64,000 bases of DNA from Marinactinospora thermotolerans DSM 45154 (GTDB lineage: Bacteria > Actinomycetota > Actinomycetes > Streptosporangiales > Streptosporangiaceae): positions 248,001 to 312,000 of the forward strand of contig NZ_FUWS01000006.1 of assembly GCF_900167435.1 (NCBI RefSeq), read 5' to 3'. The notes beneath the pieces were generated by a model. That model worked only from the letters and a program-made list of their open reading frames with translations, was not told where the DNA came from and searched no databases. A program made the position numbers and the translations under genes. Positions 51,289-59,705 of the stretch are shown piece by piece. The first letter of the stretch is position 1; every line of letters begins with the position of its first letter.

Positions 51289-51870
51289 TCAGTCCCCCGC
51301 GGCGAGTTCGGCGCGCGCCCGCATCAGCGCGAATCCGAGCAGGTTGTCGCCGCGCCACCGGGCCGGATCGGTGGCGCGCTCGTCGTCGGCCGCCAGGCCG
51401 ATGCCCCACACCCGATCACGCGGGCTCGCCTCGACCAGCACGCGGCTTCCGGTGCCGACCAGGTAGGCGCGTAGCGCGGGGTCGGCGCGGAACTTCTCCA
51501 CCGAGCCGCGGACGACGATGTCGAACCGGTGCGCGCGCCACGTCTCCTCGTCGAAGCCGCGGACCTGGCGTCCCAGTCGCTTGGCCTCGCCGGGGTGCTT
51601 CGCGGCGACGATCCGGCCGGCGGCCTCCTCGTCACCGAACAGCAGGGCCTTGTGCGCCATCATCCAGTGCTCGGCGGTCCGGTACTCGACCCCATCGATC
51701 GTGAACGGCGCGGGCCACCACTGGCTCAGCCAGCCGGGGCCGGGACCGCCGTCGCGGGACGGGCGGTGTCCCCAGAAGAGGAGGTAGCGATACGGCTCGC
51801 CACTTTCCACTCCCTTCAGAAGGTCAGCGACGGACAGGGGAGGAAGGGAAGCGTCGACCATAGCGGTCAT
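51289..51870 (-). CDS. NADAR-family protein (YbiA-like)
   Basis: This 193-residue protein shows the NADAR fold signatures: LFWGHRPS, GWLSQWWPAPFTIDGVEYRT, AEHWMMAHKALLFGD and VWGIGLAADD. NADAR proteins such as YbiA/RibX hydrolyse an N-glycosidic bond in riboflavin intermediates, and others remove ADP-ribose from guanine. The ATG at 51870 has AAGGG five bases upstream. An internal ATG at 51861 is an alternative. The gene is divergent from an S9 peptidase and lies 253 bp beyond the Gfo/Idh gene. Confidence 0.87.
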   Translation of the reverse strand: MTAMVDASLPPLSVADLLKGVESGEPYRYLLFWGHRPSRDGGPGPGWLSQWWPAPFTIDGVEYRTAEHWMMAHKALLFGDEEAAGRIVAAKHPGEAKRLGRQVRGFDEETWRAHRFDIVVRGSVEKFRADPALRAYLVGTGSRVLVEASPRDRVWGIGLAADDERATDPARWRGDNLLGFALMRARAELAAGD

Positions 51871-52021
51871 TATGCCCTTAGGGAGTGACTTTCCCCTGGG
51901 CGCCCACGGCCCCCTTCCCCTTCTCGACGGCCACCTTGACGTGCGCCGATGACCGAGAGTGGTCATCTGGTATCACTCGTTCCCCTCCATAGGAGCGTTC
52001 CCCACTGCTTTACTGGAGATC

Positions 52022-53818
52022 ATGGGTGAGCGTTGGCAGGAACGGTTCCGGGCAGCCAGGATCAGTCTTCCCTCGTGGGCCAAGGAGGCCCCTGACCGCT
52101 CCCTCTTCCGCAGCAACTCCAGCGGAACATGGGAGCTCTACACCTGGGACCGGGCCACCGGTGAGCAACGCCAGGTGACCAAGCGCCCCAACGGGACGAC
52201 GACGGGCGTCCTCGACCCCACCGGCACGCGGGTGTGGTGGTTCGACGACACCGACGGCGACGAGTTCGGCCTGTGGCGCCGCCAGGAGTTCGACGGCGGC
52301 GAGCACGAGATCGCCGTCCCCGGACTGGAGCGCTCCTACTTGGGAGGGCTCGCGCTGGGCGCGTCGGGAACCGCCCTGGTGGGCCGCTCGACCGACGACG
52401 GCTTCAGCGTGCACCTCGCGCTTCCCGACCGGCCGCCGCGGACGGTGTACTCCCACCGTGAGGAGGGCTGGCTGGCCGCGCTGTCGCGCGACGAGTCGCT
52501 GTTCGCCATCGCCCACAGCGAGCACGGCGACAGCCGGCACATGGCGGTCCGGGTGCTGCGCCTGGACACCGCGACCGGCACCGCGCAGACCGTCGCCGAC
52601 CTGTGGGACGGCCCCGGCAAGAACCTGTCACCGGTCGCCTTCGCCCCCCACGACCACCGGCTGCTGGTCCTGCACGAGCGGCGCGACCGGCTCGAACCGC
52701 TCATCTGGGACGCCGTGGCCGGGAGCGAACACGAGATCGCGATCGACCTGCCCGGCGAACTCGCCGCCGACTGGTACCCCGACGGCGACGCCCTCCTCAT
52801 CTCCCAGGATTTCCGGGCACGGTCGCGGCTGTACCGGTACGACCTCGCCTCCGGCGCGCTCACCGAGCTCCCGGTGCCCCCGGGACTGGTGTCGGCCGCG
52901 GCCCCGCGCCCCGACGGCACCGTCGAATACGCCTGGTCCAGCTCGGCCCGGCCCCCGATGATCCGCGACACCAACGGCAGGACCGTCCTGTCCCCGCCCG
53001 GACCCGAGGCCCCGTGGTCGGTTCCGGTGGAGGACGCCACCGTAAGCGGCCCGGGCGGCGACATCCACGCCCTGGTGTCGCGCCCCGAGGAGGAGTCGGC
53101 GCCCTTCCCGACCGTGTTCCTGGTACACGGTGGTCCCGAGGCCCAGGACTTCGACTCCTTCTCGCCGGACGTCGCGGCGTGGGTCGACCACGGGTTCGCG
53201 GTCGTGCGGGTCAACTACCGGGGATCCACCGGGTACGGCAGCCTCTGGCGGGACGCCCTGGAGGGCCGGGTCGGCCTGACCGAACTGGAAGACATCAAGG
53301 CGGTGCGCGACTGGGCCGTCGAGTCCGGCCTCGCCGACCCCGACCGCCTCGTCCTCGAAGGCGGCTCCTGGGGAGGCTACCTGGCGCTCCTCGGTGTGGG
53401 CGTGTACCCCGACGACTGGAGGGTCGCCATCGCCGCCGTTCCCATCGCCGACTACGCCGCCGCCTACGAGGACGAGATGGAGGCGTTGCGGGCGTTCGAC
53501 CGTTCACTGTTCGGCGGTTCTCCCCAGGAGGTGCCGGAGTTGTACCAGCGTTCCTCTCCCATCACCTACGTCGGCGACGTCACCGCTCCGGTGCTGATCC
53601 TGGCCGGCGAGAACGATCCACGCTGTCCGATCCGCCAGATCGACAACTACATCGAACGCCTCGCCGAGCTGGGCAAGCCGCACGAGGTGTACCGGTTCGA
53701 CGCCGGCCACGGTTCCCTGGTCGTGGAGGAACGCATCCGCCACATGGCCGCCGAGCTCGACTTCGCGCTCAGAAACACCGGACCGGTCCTGGAGGTGCCT
53801 CGCTCCGGGCGTTCCTGA
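52022..53818 (+). CDS. S9-family (prolyl-oligopeptidase-like) peptidase
   Basis: This 598-residue protein has an N-terminal beta-propeller (about residues 1-340, repeated WELYTWDRATGEQRQV-like strands). A C-terminal alpha/beta hydrolase domain follows with Ser449 in GGSWGGY, Asp in ILAGENDPRCP and His in DAGHGS. It belongs with acylaminoacyl-peptidase/dipeptidyl-peptidase-type S9 enzymes. It is cytoplasmic, as no signal is seen from the chosen ATG at 52022 (GGAGATC directly upstream). The open frame extends to 51959 without a ribosome site. Two bases separate it from a GntR regulator gene. Confidence 0.88.
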   Translation: MGERWQERFRAARISLPSWAKEAPDRSLFRSNSSGTWELYTWDRATGEQRQVTKRPNGTTTGVLDPTGTRVWWFDDTDGDEFGLWRRQEFDGGEHEIAVPGLERSYLGGLALGASGTALVGRSTDDGFSVHLALPDRPPRTVYSHREEGWLAALSRDESLFAIAHSEHGDSRHMAVRVLRLDTATGTAQTVADLWDGPGKNLSPVAFAPHDHRLLVLHERRDRLEPLIWDAVAGSEHEIAIDLPGELAADWYPDGDALLISQDFRARSRLYRYDLASGALTELPVPPGLVSAAAPRPDGTVEYAWSSSARPPMIRDTNGRTVLSPPGPEAPWSVPVEDATVSGPGGDIHALVSRPEEESAPFPTVFLVHGGPEAQDFDSFSPDVAAWVDHGFAVVRVNYRGSTGYGSLWRDALEGRVGLTELEDIKAVRDWAVESGLADPDRLVLEGGSWGGYLALLGVGVYPDDWRVAIAAVPIADYAAAYEDEMEALRAFDRSLFGGSPQEVPELYQRSSPITYVGDVTAPVLILAGENDPRCPIRQIDNYIERLAELGKPHEVYRFDAGHGSLVVEERIRHMAAELDFALRNTGPVLEVPRSGRS

Positions 53819-53820
53819 CC

Positions 53821-54567
53821 ATGTCCCGGCAACCGCGCTACCTGTGGGTGGCCGAGACGCTGCGACGGCCGATCCTCAGCGGTGAACTGGCCGCGGGGAC
53901 CCGGCTCCCCTCGCGAGCCCAGCTCGCCCGGCAGTACGAGGTCAGCGAGCAGGTGTCCCGCAACGCGCTGCGGCTGCTCGTCACCGAAGGGCTCGTGGAG
54001 AGCCGGCCCGGGTCGGGGTACTACGTCCGGGGGTTGCCCGAGGCGCACCGGTTCTCGCGTACCGACCGCGCGTCGGGGACGGGGGTCGAACCGCTGGACG
54101 CCGAACCCGTGGGAACGGTGACGCTCCCGGCCGACCTCTCGCTCGCGCAACGGCTGCGGATCCGCGAGGACGAGCCGCTGTACCGGACGTGCTTCGTGGG
54201 GTCCTCCGAGGGCGCGCCGGTCGCCGTCCACACCTCCTGGGAGCCGACGATCCTCACCCACGGCACCTCCCGGGCACCCGGCGAGATGATTCCGCGCCTG
54301 GGGGTCATCGACCGGCTCGGCGCGGCGGGGGTCCCCATCGACCGGGTGGTGGAGGAGGTGTCGGTCCGTCCGCTCCGCGAGACCGAGGCCGGACTGCTGC
54401 GGCTGACCCCGGGGCTGCCCGTGCTCGTGGTGGAGCGCACCCACTTCTCGGGGCGCCGCCCCGTCGAGACGTCGGACCTGGTGGCCACCCCGGACCGGTG
54501 CCGGCTGGTGTACCGGCTCAGCCTGGCCCGCTCCCACGCCGACGTGCGCCGTAACCGCTACCGCTGA
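53821..54567 (+). CDS. GntR/HutC-family regulator with UTRA domain
   Basis: This 248-residue regulator has an N-terminal winged helix (YLWVAETLRRPILSGELAAG, LARQYEVSEQVSRNALRLL) and a UTRA ligand domain from about residue 80 to the end (EPLYRTCFVG, LPVLVVERTHFSG). Its start lies two bases after the stop of the S9 peptidase, so the two are coupled. UTRA ligands are often sugars, histidine derivatives or phosphonates. Here a peptide-derived ligand is conceivable. A terminator hairpin follows. Confidence 0.87.
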   Translation: MSRQPRYLWVAETLRRPILSGELAAGTRLPSRAQLARQYEVSEQVSRNALRLLVTEGLVESRPGSGYYVRGLPEAHRFSRTDRASGTGVEPLDAEPVGTVTLPADLSLAQRLRIREDEPLYRTCFVGSSEGAPVAVHTSWEPTILTHGTSRAPGEMIPRLGVIDRLGAAGVPIDRVVEEVSVRPLRETEAGLLRLTPGLPVLVVERTHFSGRRPVETSDLVATPDRCRLVYRLSLARSHADVRRNRYR

Positions 54568-54596
54568 CCGCTCCGTCCCACCCGCCGCAACGCGAA

Positions 54597-54632
54597 GGGC
54601 ACCGCGGGGACCGTCGGGTCCTCGCGGTGCCC
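54597..54632. terminator. Bidirectional hairpin between convergent genes
   Basis: Arms 54597-54610 and 54619-54632 form a 14-bp stem with one G-T pair around an 8-nt loop. It lies between the GntR gene and the convergent small secreted protein. Confidence 0.8.
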
Positions 54633-54696
54633 GTACGCCGTGCGGGATATCCCCGCTCGAGCGGACACGTCCCGGTGACCGGGATCACGCCGAGTG

Positions 54697-54936
54697 TCAG
54701 TCGACGATGATGCAGTCCAGGGAGTCGCTGGCGTCCTGCTCGCCGACGGCGAGGATGTTGAGGTTGATGGGCAGCTCGATGATCCCGCCCTCAAGCGTGC
54801 AGTTGTTGACGTTGTCGTTGTTGTCGTTGTTGCCGCCCTCGTCGCCGCCGGCGAACGCGGCACCGCTGAGGGAGGCCAGCATCGCGCCGGTGGCGATGGC
54901 CAGGGAGGCGGACTTCGCGATGAGACGCATTCTCAT
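54697..54936 (-). CDS. Small secreted two-cysteine protein, chaplin-like in style
   Basis: This 79-residue precursor has a clear Sec signal peptide (KSASLAIATGAMLASLSGAAFA, cut near residue 29) and a mature region of about 50 residues. The mature part is very Asn/Gly/Asp-rich at first (GGDEGGNNDNNDNVNN). An alternating hydrophobic strand, IIELPINLNILAVGE, follows between Cys46 and Cys75. Length, two cysteines and the VxVPVxVxV-like strand recall short chaplins, the amyloid-forming surface proteins of aerial hyphae, but this is not a match to the chaplin consensus. GAAGAGG precedes the ATG at 54936. ATG 54930 is an alternative. It is alone between two terminators. Confidence 0.75.
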   Translation of the reverse strand: MRMRLIAKSASLAIATGAMLASLSGAAFAGGDEGGNNDNNDNVNNCTLEGGIIELPINLNILAVGEQDASDSLDCIIVD

Positions 54937-55088
54937 TTACCTCTTCCACGAACGTTTTCGGATCGGCCGAACCGGAACACAACGTGTTCATTCAGTGACC
55001 TGGTGTAACCATAGTTGCTCGACCTCGGAAAACGCGGAAACACGCCAGGCATGTCGCGGCGTGTCCCGTGACCATTCGCGGCTGAGAC

Positions 55089-55127
55089 GACGGTGGGGCG
55101 GGGCGCTACGCGCCCCGCCCCACCGTC
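55089..55127 (-). terminator. Very strong terminator of the lysC-asd operon
   Basis: A perfect 18-bp stem (55089-55106 with 55110-55127) closed by the triloop TAC lies 17 bp beyond the asd stop. It also insulates the small secreted protein gene. Confidence 0.9.
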
Positions 55128-55143
55128 ACCGGTCCGGTGTCGC

Positions 55144-56205
55144 TCAGCCCTCGGTGAGCTCCTTGGCGACGACCTCGGCGATCTGCGCGGTGTTCAGCGC
55201 CGCCCCCTTGCGCAGGTTGTCCCCGCACAGGAAGAGGTCGAGCGAGCGCGGGTCGTCGAGCGAGCGGCGGATACGGCCCACCCACGTCGGGTCGGTGCCC
55301 ACGACGTCGGCCGGGGTCGGGAACTCACCCCTGGACGGGTCGTCCTGGACGACGACACCGGGCGCCGACGCCAGCGCCTCGCGCGCCGCCGCGGCGTCGA
55401 CCTCGCGCTCGAAGGTCGCGTGGACCGCGAGCGCGTGGGTGGTGACGACCGGGACGCGCACACAGGTCGCCGACACCTTCAGGTCCGGCAGGCCGAGGAT
55501 CTTCCGGGACTCGTTGCGGACCTTCAGCTCCTCCGAGGACCAGCCGTCGTCCTTGAGCGACCCCGCCCACGGCACCACGTTCAACGCCAGCGGGGCCGGG
55601 AAGGGCCCCAGCTCGCCGACCGCGGCGCGGACGTCACCGGCGCGGCTGCCGAGCGTGCGGTCCGAGGCGACCTTGGCGATCTGGTCGTGCAGGGTGTCGA
55701 TGCCCTCCTGGCCGGCCCCCGAGGCCGCCTGGTAGGAGGCCACGACCAGCTCGGACAGGCCGTAGGCGCGGTGCAGCGCGCCAAGGGCCACGATCATCGA
55801 CAGCGTGGTGCAGTTGGGGTTGCTGATGATGCCGCGGGGACGGTTACGGGTCTGCTCGGCGTTGACCTCGGGCACCACGAGCGGGACGTCGGGGTCCATG
55901 CGGAACGCGCCGGAGTTGTCGACCGCGATCGCGCCGCGCGCGGCGGCGATCGGCGCCCACTCCTTGGAGACCTCGTCGGGGACGTCGAACATCGCGACGT
56001 CCACCCCGTCGAAGACCTCGGGGGCGAGCGCCTGGACCTCGATCTCCTCGCCACGGACGGTGAGGCGCTTGCCGGCCGAGCGCGGGGACGCCACGAGCCG
56101 GATCTCGCCCCACACGTTCTCGCGGGTGGAGAGGATGTCGAGCATGACGGTGCCGACGGCGCCGGTGGCACCGACGACGGCCAGGGTGGGAAGACGGGTG
56201 CTCAT
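55144..56205 (-). CDS. asd: Aspartate-semialdehyde dehydrogenase
   Basis: This 353-residue enzyme reduces aspartyl phosphate to aspartate semialdehyde with NADPH, serving lysine, threonine, methionine and diaminopimelate synthesis. GATGAVG at 12-18 binds NADP. Cys132 in SNPNCTT is the nucleophile, and [10 protein letters not shown] and [10 protein letters not shown] are conserved. Its ATG overlaps the lysC stop by four bases. It would also supply the semialdehyde used by the aldolase cassette at the other end of the window, where no second asd is found. Confidence 0.95.
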   Translation of the reverse strand: MSTRLPTLAVVGATGAVGTVMLDILSTRENVWGEIRLVASPRSAGKRLTVRGEEIEVQALAPEVFDGVDVAMFDVPDEVSKEWAPIAAARGAIAVDNSGAFRMDPDVPLVVPEVNAEQTRNRPRGIISNPNCTTLSMIVALGALHRAYGLSELVVASYQAASGAGQEGIDTLHDQIAKVASDRTLGSRAGDVRAAVGELGPFPAPLALNVVPWAGSLKDDGWSSEELKVRNESRKILGLPDLKVSATCVRVPVVTTHALAVHATFEREVDAAAAREALASAPGVVVQDDPSRGEFPTPADVVGTDPTWVGRIRRSLDDPRSLDLFLCGDNLRKGAALNTAQIAEVVAKELTEG

Positions 56206-56723
56206 CGGCCGGTACCTCCATAGACGACGGCCTCGACCTGTTCTGCGTCGAGCTGGAACTCGGTGTGCGCGGCGGCGACCGCGGCGTCAACGTCGTCCTG
56301 GCCGACGATGACGGAGATGCGGATCTCCGAGGTGGAGATCATCTCGATGTTGATGCCGGCGCTGGCGATGGAGTCGAAGAAGCGCGCGGTGACGCCCGGG
56401 TAGGAGCGCATCCCCGCGCCGACCAGCGAGACCTTGCCGATCTGGTCGTCGTAACGCAGCGACTCGAACCCGACCTTGTCCTGGATCTTCTTCAACGCCG
56501 ACAGCGCCGTCTGGCCCGAGGAGGCCGGAAGCGTGAAGGAGATGTCGGTACGCCCCGTGGAGGCGGCCGAGACGTTCTGCACGATCATGTCGATGTTGAT
56601 CTCGGCGTCGGCCAGGACCTTGAAGATCGCCGCGGCCTCACCGACGCGGTCGGGGACGCCGACGACCGTGATCTTGGCCTCGCTGCGGTCGTGCGCGACC
56701 CCGGAGATGATCGGTTGTTCCAT
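56202..56723 (-). CDS. Internal in-frame start for the aspartokinase beta (regulatory) subunit
   Basis: An ATG at 56723 in frame within lysC would give a 173-residue protein, [17 protein letters not shown] onward, consisting of the ACT domains only. GAGGAA and GAAGG lie just upstream in the mRNA. Corynebacterium and Bacillus lysC make an identical overlapping beta subunit that assembles with alpha as an alpha2-beta2 complex. The residue context at the start (M-E-x-x-x-x-x-G-V-A-x-D) is the same as in those enzymes. This call rests on that precedent. Confidence 0.65.
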   Translation of the reverse strand: MEQPIISGVAHDRSEAKITVVGVPDRVGEAAAIFKVLADAEINIDMIVQNVSAASTGRTDISFTLPASSGQTALSALKKIQDKVGFESLRYDDQIGKVSLVGAGMRSYPGVTARFFDSIASAGINIEMISTSEIRISVIVGQDDVDAAVAAAHTEFQLDAEQVEAVVYGGTGR

Positions 56724-57473
56724 GCCTTCGGTTTCCTCAACTTCCGAGACGACCCAGGTACCGGGCTTCTGACTGAACGACGAGCGGACGTGCAGCGGGA
56801 TACCGTAACGGCGCGCGTACTCCACGCAGCGCAGGTGCAGGATCTTGGTGCCGCAGGCGGCCATCTCCAGCATCTCCTCGTAGGAGATCTTGGGGATGCG
56901 CCGAGCGGTCGGCACGATGCGGGGGTCGGCGGTGAACACGCCGTCGACGTCGCTGTAGATCTCGCAGGCGTCGGCCTCCAGCGCAGCGGCGAGCGCGACC
57001 GCGGTGGTGTCGGAACCGCCGCGCCCCAGCGTGGTGATGTCCTTGGTGTCCTGGGACACCCCCTGGAAACCGGCGACGATGCAGATGGCGCCGTCGCTCA
57101 GGGCCTCGCGGATGCGGCCGGGCGTGACGTCGATGATCTTGGCGTTACCGTGCAGCCCCGTCGTGATGACGCCGGCCTGCGACCCGGTGAACGACCGGGC
57201 CTCGTAGCCGAGGTTGCCGATGGCCATCGCGACCAGCGCCATGGACATGCGCTCGCCCGCGGTCAGGAGCATGTCGAGTTCGCGTCCCGGGGGCAACGGG
57301 GAGACCCGCTGGGCGAGGTCGAGGAGTTCGTCGGTGGTGTCGCCCATGGCCGAGACCACCACGACAACGTCATACCCCGCCTTTTTCTGGGCGACGATCC
57401 GTTGGGCTACCCGCTTGATGGCTTCCGCGTCAGCCACGGAAGACCCACCGTACTTCTGCACGATTAGAGCCAC
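56202..57473 (-). CDS. lysC: Aspartokinase, housekeeping (alpha subunit)
   Basis: This 423-residue aspartokinase has [20 protein letters not shown] at the N terminus, [18 protein letters not shown] in the kinase domain, and two C-terminal ACT domains ([20 protein letters not shown] and [20 protein letters not shown]). It catalyses the committed step of the aspartate family and is expected to be inhibited by lysine plus threonine. The start is GTG at 57473 with AGGAG upstream. The ATG of asd overlaps its end. Gene order dnaX-ybaB-recR-lysC-asd is a conserved actinobacterial arrangement. Confidence 0.95.
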   Translation of the reverse strand: MALIVQKYGGSSVADAEAIKRVAQRIVAQKKAGYDVVVVVSAMGDTTDELLDLAQRVSPLPPGRELDMLLTAGERMSMALVAMAIGNLGYEARSFTGSQAGVITTGLHGNAKIIDVTPGRIREALSDGAICIVAGFQGVSQDTKDITTLGRGGSDTTAVALAAALEADACEIYSDVDGVFTADPRIVPTARRIPKISYEEMLEMAACGTKILHLRCVEYARRYGIPLHVRSSFSQKPGTWVVSEVEETEGMEQPIISGVAHDRSEAKITVVGVPDRVGEAAAIFKVLADAEINIDMIVQNVSAASTGRTDISFTLPASSGQTALSALKKIQDKVGFESLRYDDQIGKVSLVGAGMRSYPGVTARFFDSIASAGINIEMISTSEIRISVIVGQDDVDAAVAAAHTEFQLDAEQVEAVVYGGTGR

Positions 57474-57692
57474 GGTCGGCGCTCCTGAGGAATTGGGATC
57501 AAGGTAATCAACCAGAAGTGTAGCGATTCGGTTTCTTCCGATGCCCTGCCACCTGCGGCGGGAGGCCACCGGCGGCAAGGCATACCCGGAAGACGGCCGG
57601 ATACGCGCGTTACGGAAAAAACGGGCGTTCAACTGATAGGACGCCGCCGTCCCGCCGACCGCGTCGGAACCGGGACGGATGTGAGGAGTCCG

Positions 57693-58292
57693 TCAGAACT
57701 CCAGGCTGCGGCGCCCCTCGAAGGCGCGCCCCAGCGTGACCTCGTCGGCGTACTCCAGATCGCCGCCGACCGGCAGCCCGCTGGCCAGGCGGGTCACTTT
57801 CAGGCCCATGGGTTTGACCAGGCGGGCGAGATAGGTCGCCGTCGCCTCGCCCTCCAGGTTGGGGTCCGTGGCCAGGATCAACTCCGTGATCTGCCCGTCG
57901 GACAACCGCGTCATCAGCTCCTTGATGCGCAGGTCGTCGGGGCCGACCCCCTCGATGGGGCTGATCGCCCCGCCCAGGACGTGGTAACGGCCCCGGAACT
58001 CGCGGGTCCGCTCGATCGCCACGACGTCCTTGGACTCCTCGACCACGCAGATGACCGCCGCGTCACGACGCGGGTCGCGGCAGATCCGGCACTCGGTCTC
58101 CTCGGCGACGTTGCCGCAGATCGCGCAGAACCGCACGCGCTCCTTGACCTCGACGAGCGCGTTCACCAGGCGTTTGACGTCAGCGGTCTCGGCGGAGAGC
58201 AGGTGGAAGGCGATACGCTGCGCGCTTTTGGGACCGACGCCGGGCAGTCGCCCGAGTTCGTCGATCAGGTTCTGGACAGCGCCCTCGTACAT
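57693..58292 (-). CDS. recR: Recombination protein RecR
   Basis: This 199-residue protein has the RecR order: a helix-hairpin-helix ([17 protein letters not shown]), a four-cysteine zinc finger (CAICGN and ECRICRD), a TOPRIM domain ([28 protein letters not shown]) and the C-terminal [21 protein letters not shown]. It acts with RecO/RecF in loading RecA at gaps. It lies upstream of lysC, with a T-tract (TTTTTT on the minus strand near 57615-57620) after a short hairpin at 57621-57643 as a possible weak terminator. Confidence 0.96.
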   Translation of the reverse strand: MYEGAVQNLIDELGRLPGVGPKSAQRIAFHLLSAETADVKRLVNALVEVKERVRFCAICGNVAEETECRICRDPRRDAAVICVVEESKDVVAIERTREFRGRYHVLGGAISPIEGVGPDDLRIKELMTRLSDGQITELILATDPNLEGEATATYLARLVKPMGLKVTRLASGLPVGGDLEYADEVTLGRAFEGRRSLEF

Positions 58293-58448
58293 CGTCTACC
58301 CACTTCACTCGCGTCACCCCAACGGTATACGGAGCCGAGCGCGCGGCGCGAACCGGCGCCGCCGGACTGTCGGGGACGGCCGCTAGGGTCACGAGCCGAC
58401 GCGGGAACCGGCCGCGACGGTCCCGGTGAGAGAACGGAGACGAGGGCC

Positions 58449-59183
58449 ATGACCGACGGACAGCCCACGACGGGACGGCAGTGGTTCGGCCCCCGCCTGG
58501 AGGCGTTGGGCGCCGCCCACGCCGCCGTGGCGCTCGAACAGCTCCCCCACTTCAACGACCACCTGCCCGACGGCGACTGGCAGGTCGACGTCGAGGCGAG
58601 CGTCTTCACCCAAGGGGGAGTCGATGTCCACATGGCGCCCCTCGGCACCTTCGGCACCGACGGGAGCTGGCTGTGGGCCTGGGCCAACCCGCACATGCAC
58701 CCGCCGGGGTCGGCCCGGCTCGCCGCCTCCCTCGCCCTGCGGGAGATCGGTGAACGCGACGACATCCCCGAGCTGGTCACCCCGAGGCTGGAGCTGGCGG
58801 AGTTCACCGATCCCCGGATGGCGGCCGAGCGGCTCTGCCTGACGGCGATGGGAGTCCTTGGAGGACGCGGCTACGCGGGCGTGACCGCCGACACCGGCGC
58901 GCGTTTCTACATGCTCGTGAACGACCCGGCCGTCCCCGTCGCCGGTTTCGACCCCGTCACCCTGCCCAGGATGCTCACCCAGGCCATAGGGGTCTTCCCG
59001 CACGACCATCGGGCCACCGCGGCGAACTACCTGGGCAGGCACGGGTTCGCGGGAGGCTTCTCCACTGAGGGCGACGTTCTCGTCGGGGAACGGCCCGACT
59101 GCGCGGTTCGCGTCGAGTTCGACGCGCACGACCGGATCTCCGGCATCTCGATCCAGCCGCGCACCGCGTCGGCCCCCGCCTGA
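58449..59183 (+). CDS. DUF6882-like protein of unknown function
   Basis: This 244-residue soluble protein has FGPRLEALGAAHAAVALEQL and FGTDGSWLWAWANPHMHP. These recall the actinobacterial DUF6882 group, where a short WxWAW strand motif recurs. No catalytic motif is apparent. The ATG at 58449 has CGAGGG upstream; the open frame before it runs antisense to recR and was discarded. It is inserted on the opposite strand between recR and ybaB, which normally lie together with dnaX. Confidence 0.7.
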   Translation: MTDGQPTTGRQWFGPRLEALGAAHAAVALEQLPHFNDHLPDGDWQVDVEASVFTQGGVDVHMAPLGTFGTDGSWLWAWANPHMHPPGSARLAASLALREIGERDDIPELVTPRLELAEFTDPRMAAERLCLTAMGVLGGRGYAGVTADTGARFYMLVNDPAVPVAGFDPVTLPRMLTQAIGVFPHDHRATAANYLGRHGFAGGFSTEGDVLVGERPDCAVRVEFDAHDRISGISIQPRTASAPA

Positions 59184-59223
59184 GGGAGCCGGCGACGACG
59201 GCCCTCCCCCAGCGCGGTGCCCA

Positions 59224-59255
59224 CCGGTGGCCGCACCAGAGCGCGCGGCCACCGG
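59224..59255. terminator. Hairpin between convergent genes
   Basis: CCGGTGGCCGC (59224-59234) pairs with GCGGCCACCGG (59245-59255) around a 10-nt loop, between the DUF6882-like gene and ybaB. Confidence 0.75.
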
Positions 59256-59261
59256 AACGGC

Positions 59262-59615
59262 TCAGAAACCGGGCAGGCCCGGCATCCCACCGCCACCGAG
59301 TCCCTGCGCCAACGGCCCCATCTTCTGCTGCTGAAGCTCGTCGACGGCCCGCTCGGCGTCCCGGATGGCCGCGAGGACCAGATCCGCGACCGTCTGCGCG
59401 GTCTCGGCCGGGTCGTCGGCGTCGATCGCCTTGGGGTCGATCCTGATGTCCTCGACCTGCCCCCGGCCACTGACCGTCACCGTGACCAGGCCGCCGCCCG
59501 AGGTTCCCTCGACCTTGGACTCCTCCAGCTCCTGCTGGGCCGCCATGAGCTGCTGCTGCATCTGCTGGGCCTGCTGGAGCAGCGCCTGCATGTCCATTCC
59601 GCCGCCAGGGTTCAC
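59262..59615 (-). CDS. ybaB: YbaB/EbfC nucleoid-associated protein
   Basis: This 117-residue protein has the YbaB pattern: a glutamine-rich helix (MDMQALLQQAQQMQQQLMAA), GGGLVTVTVSGRGQVEDIRI, and a glycine-rich tail (GGGGMPGLPGF). Dimers bind DNA, and the gene classically follows dnaX. The GTG at 59615 is chosen because AAGGAGGAG lies just upstream, giving the N terminus MNPGGGMDMQ. ATG 59597 has no ribosome site. Confidence 0.92.
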   Translation of the reverse strand: MNPGGGMDMQALLQQAQQMQQQLMAAQQELEESKVEGTSGGGLVTVTVSGRGQVEDIRIDPKAIDADDPAETAQTVADLVLAAIRDAERAVDELQQQKMGPLAQGLGGGGMPGLPGF

Positions 59616-59705
59616 CGGCTCCTCCTTACACGCGATGTCCGTGCCTGCGAGCGTATCCGCTCTTGGCCGACACGGAACGCGCACGACGGCCACGATGACG
59701 CCACG

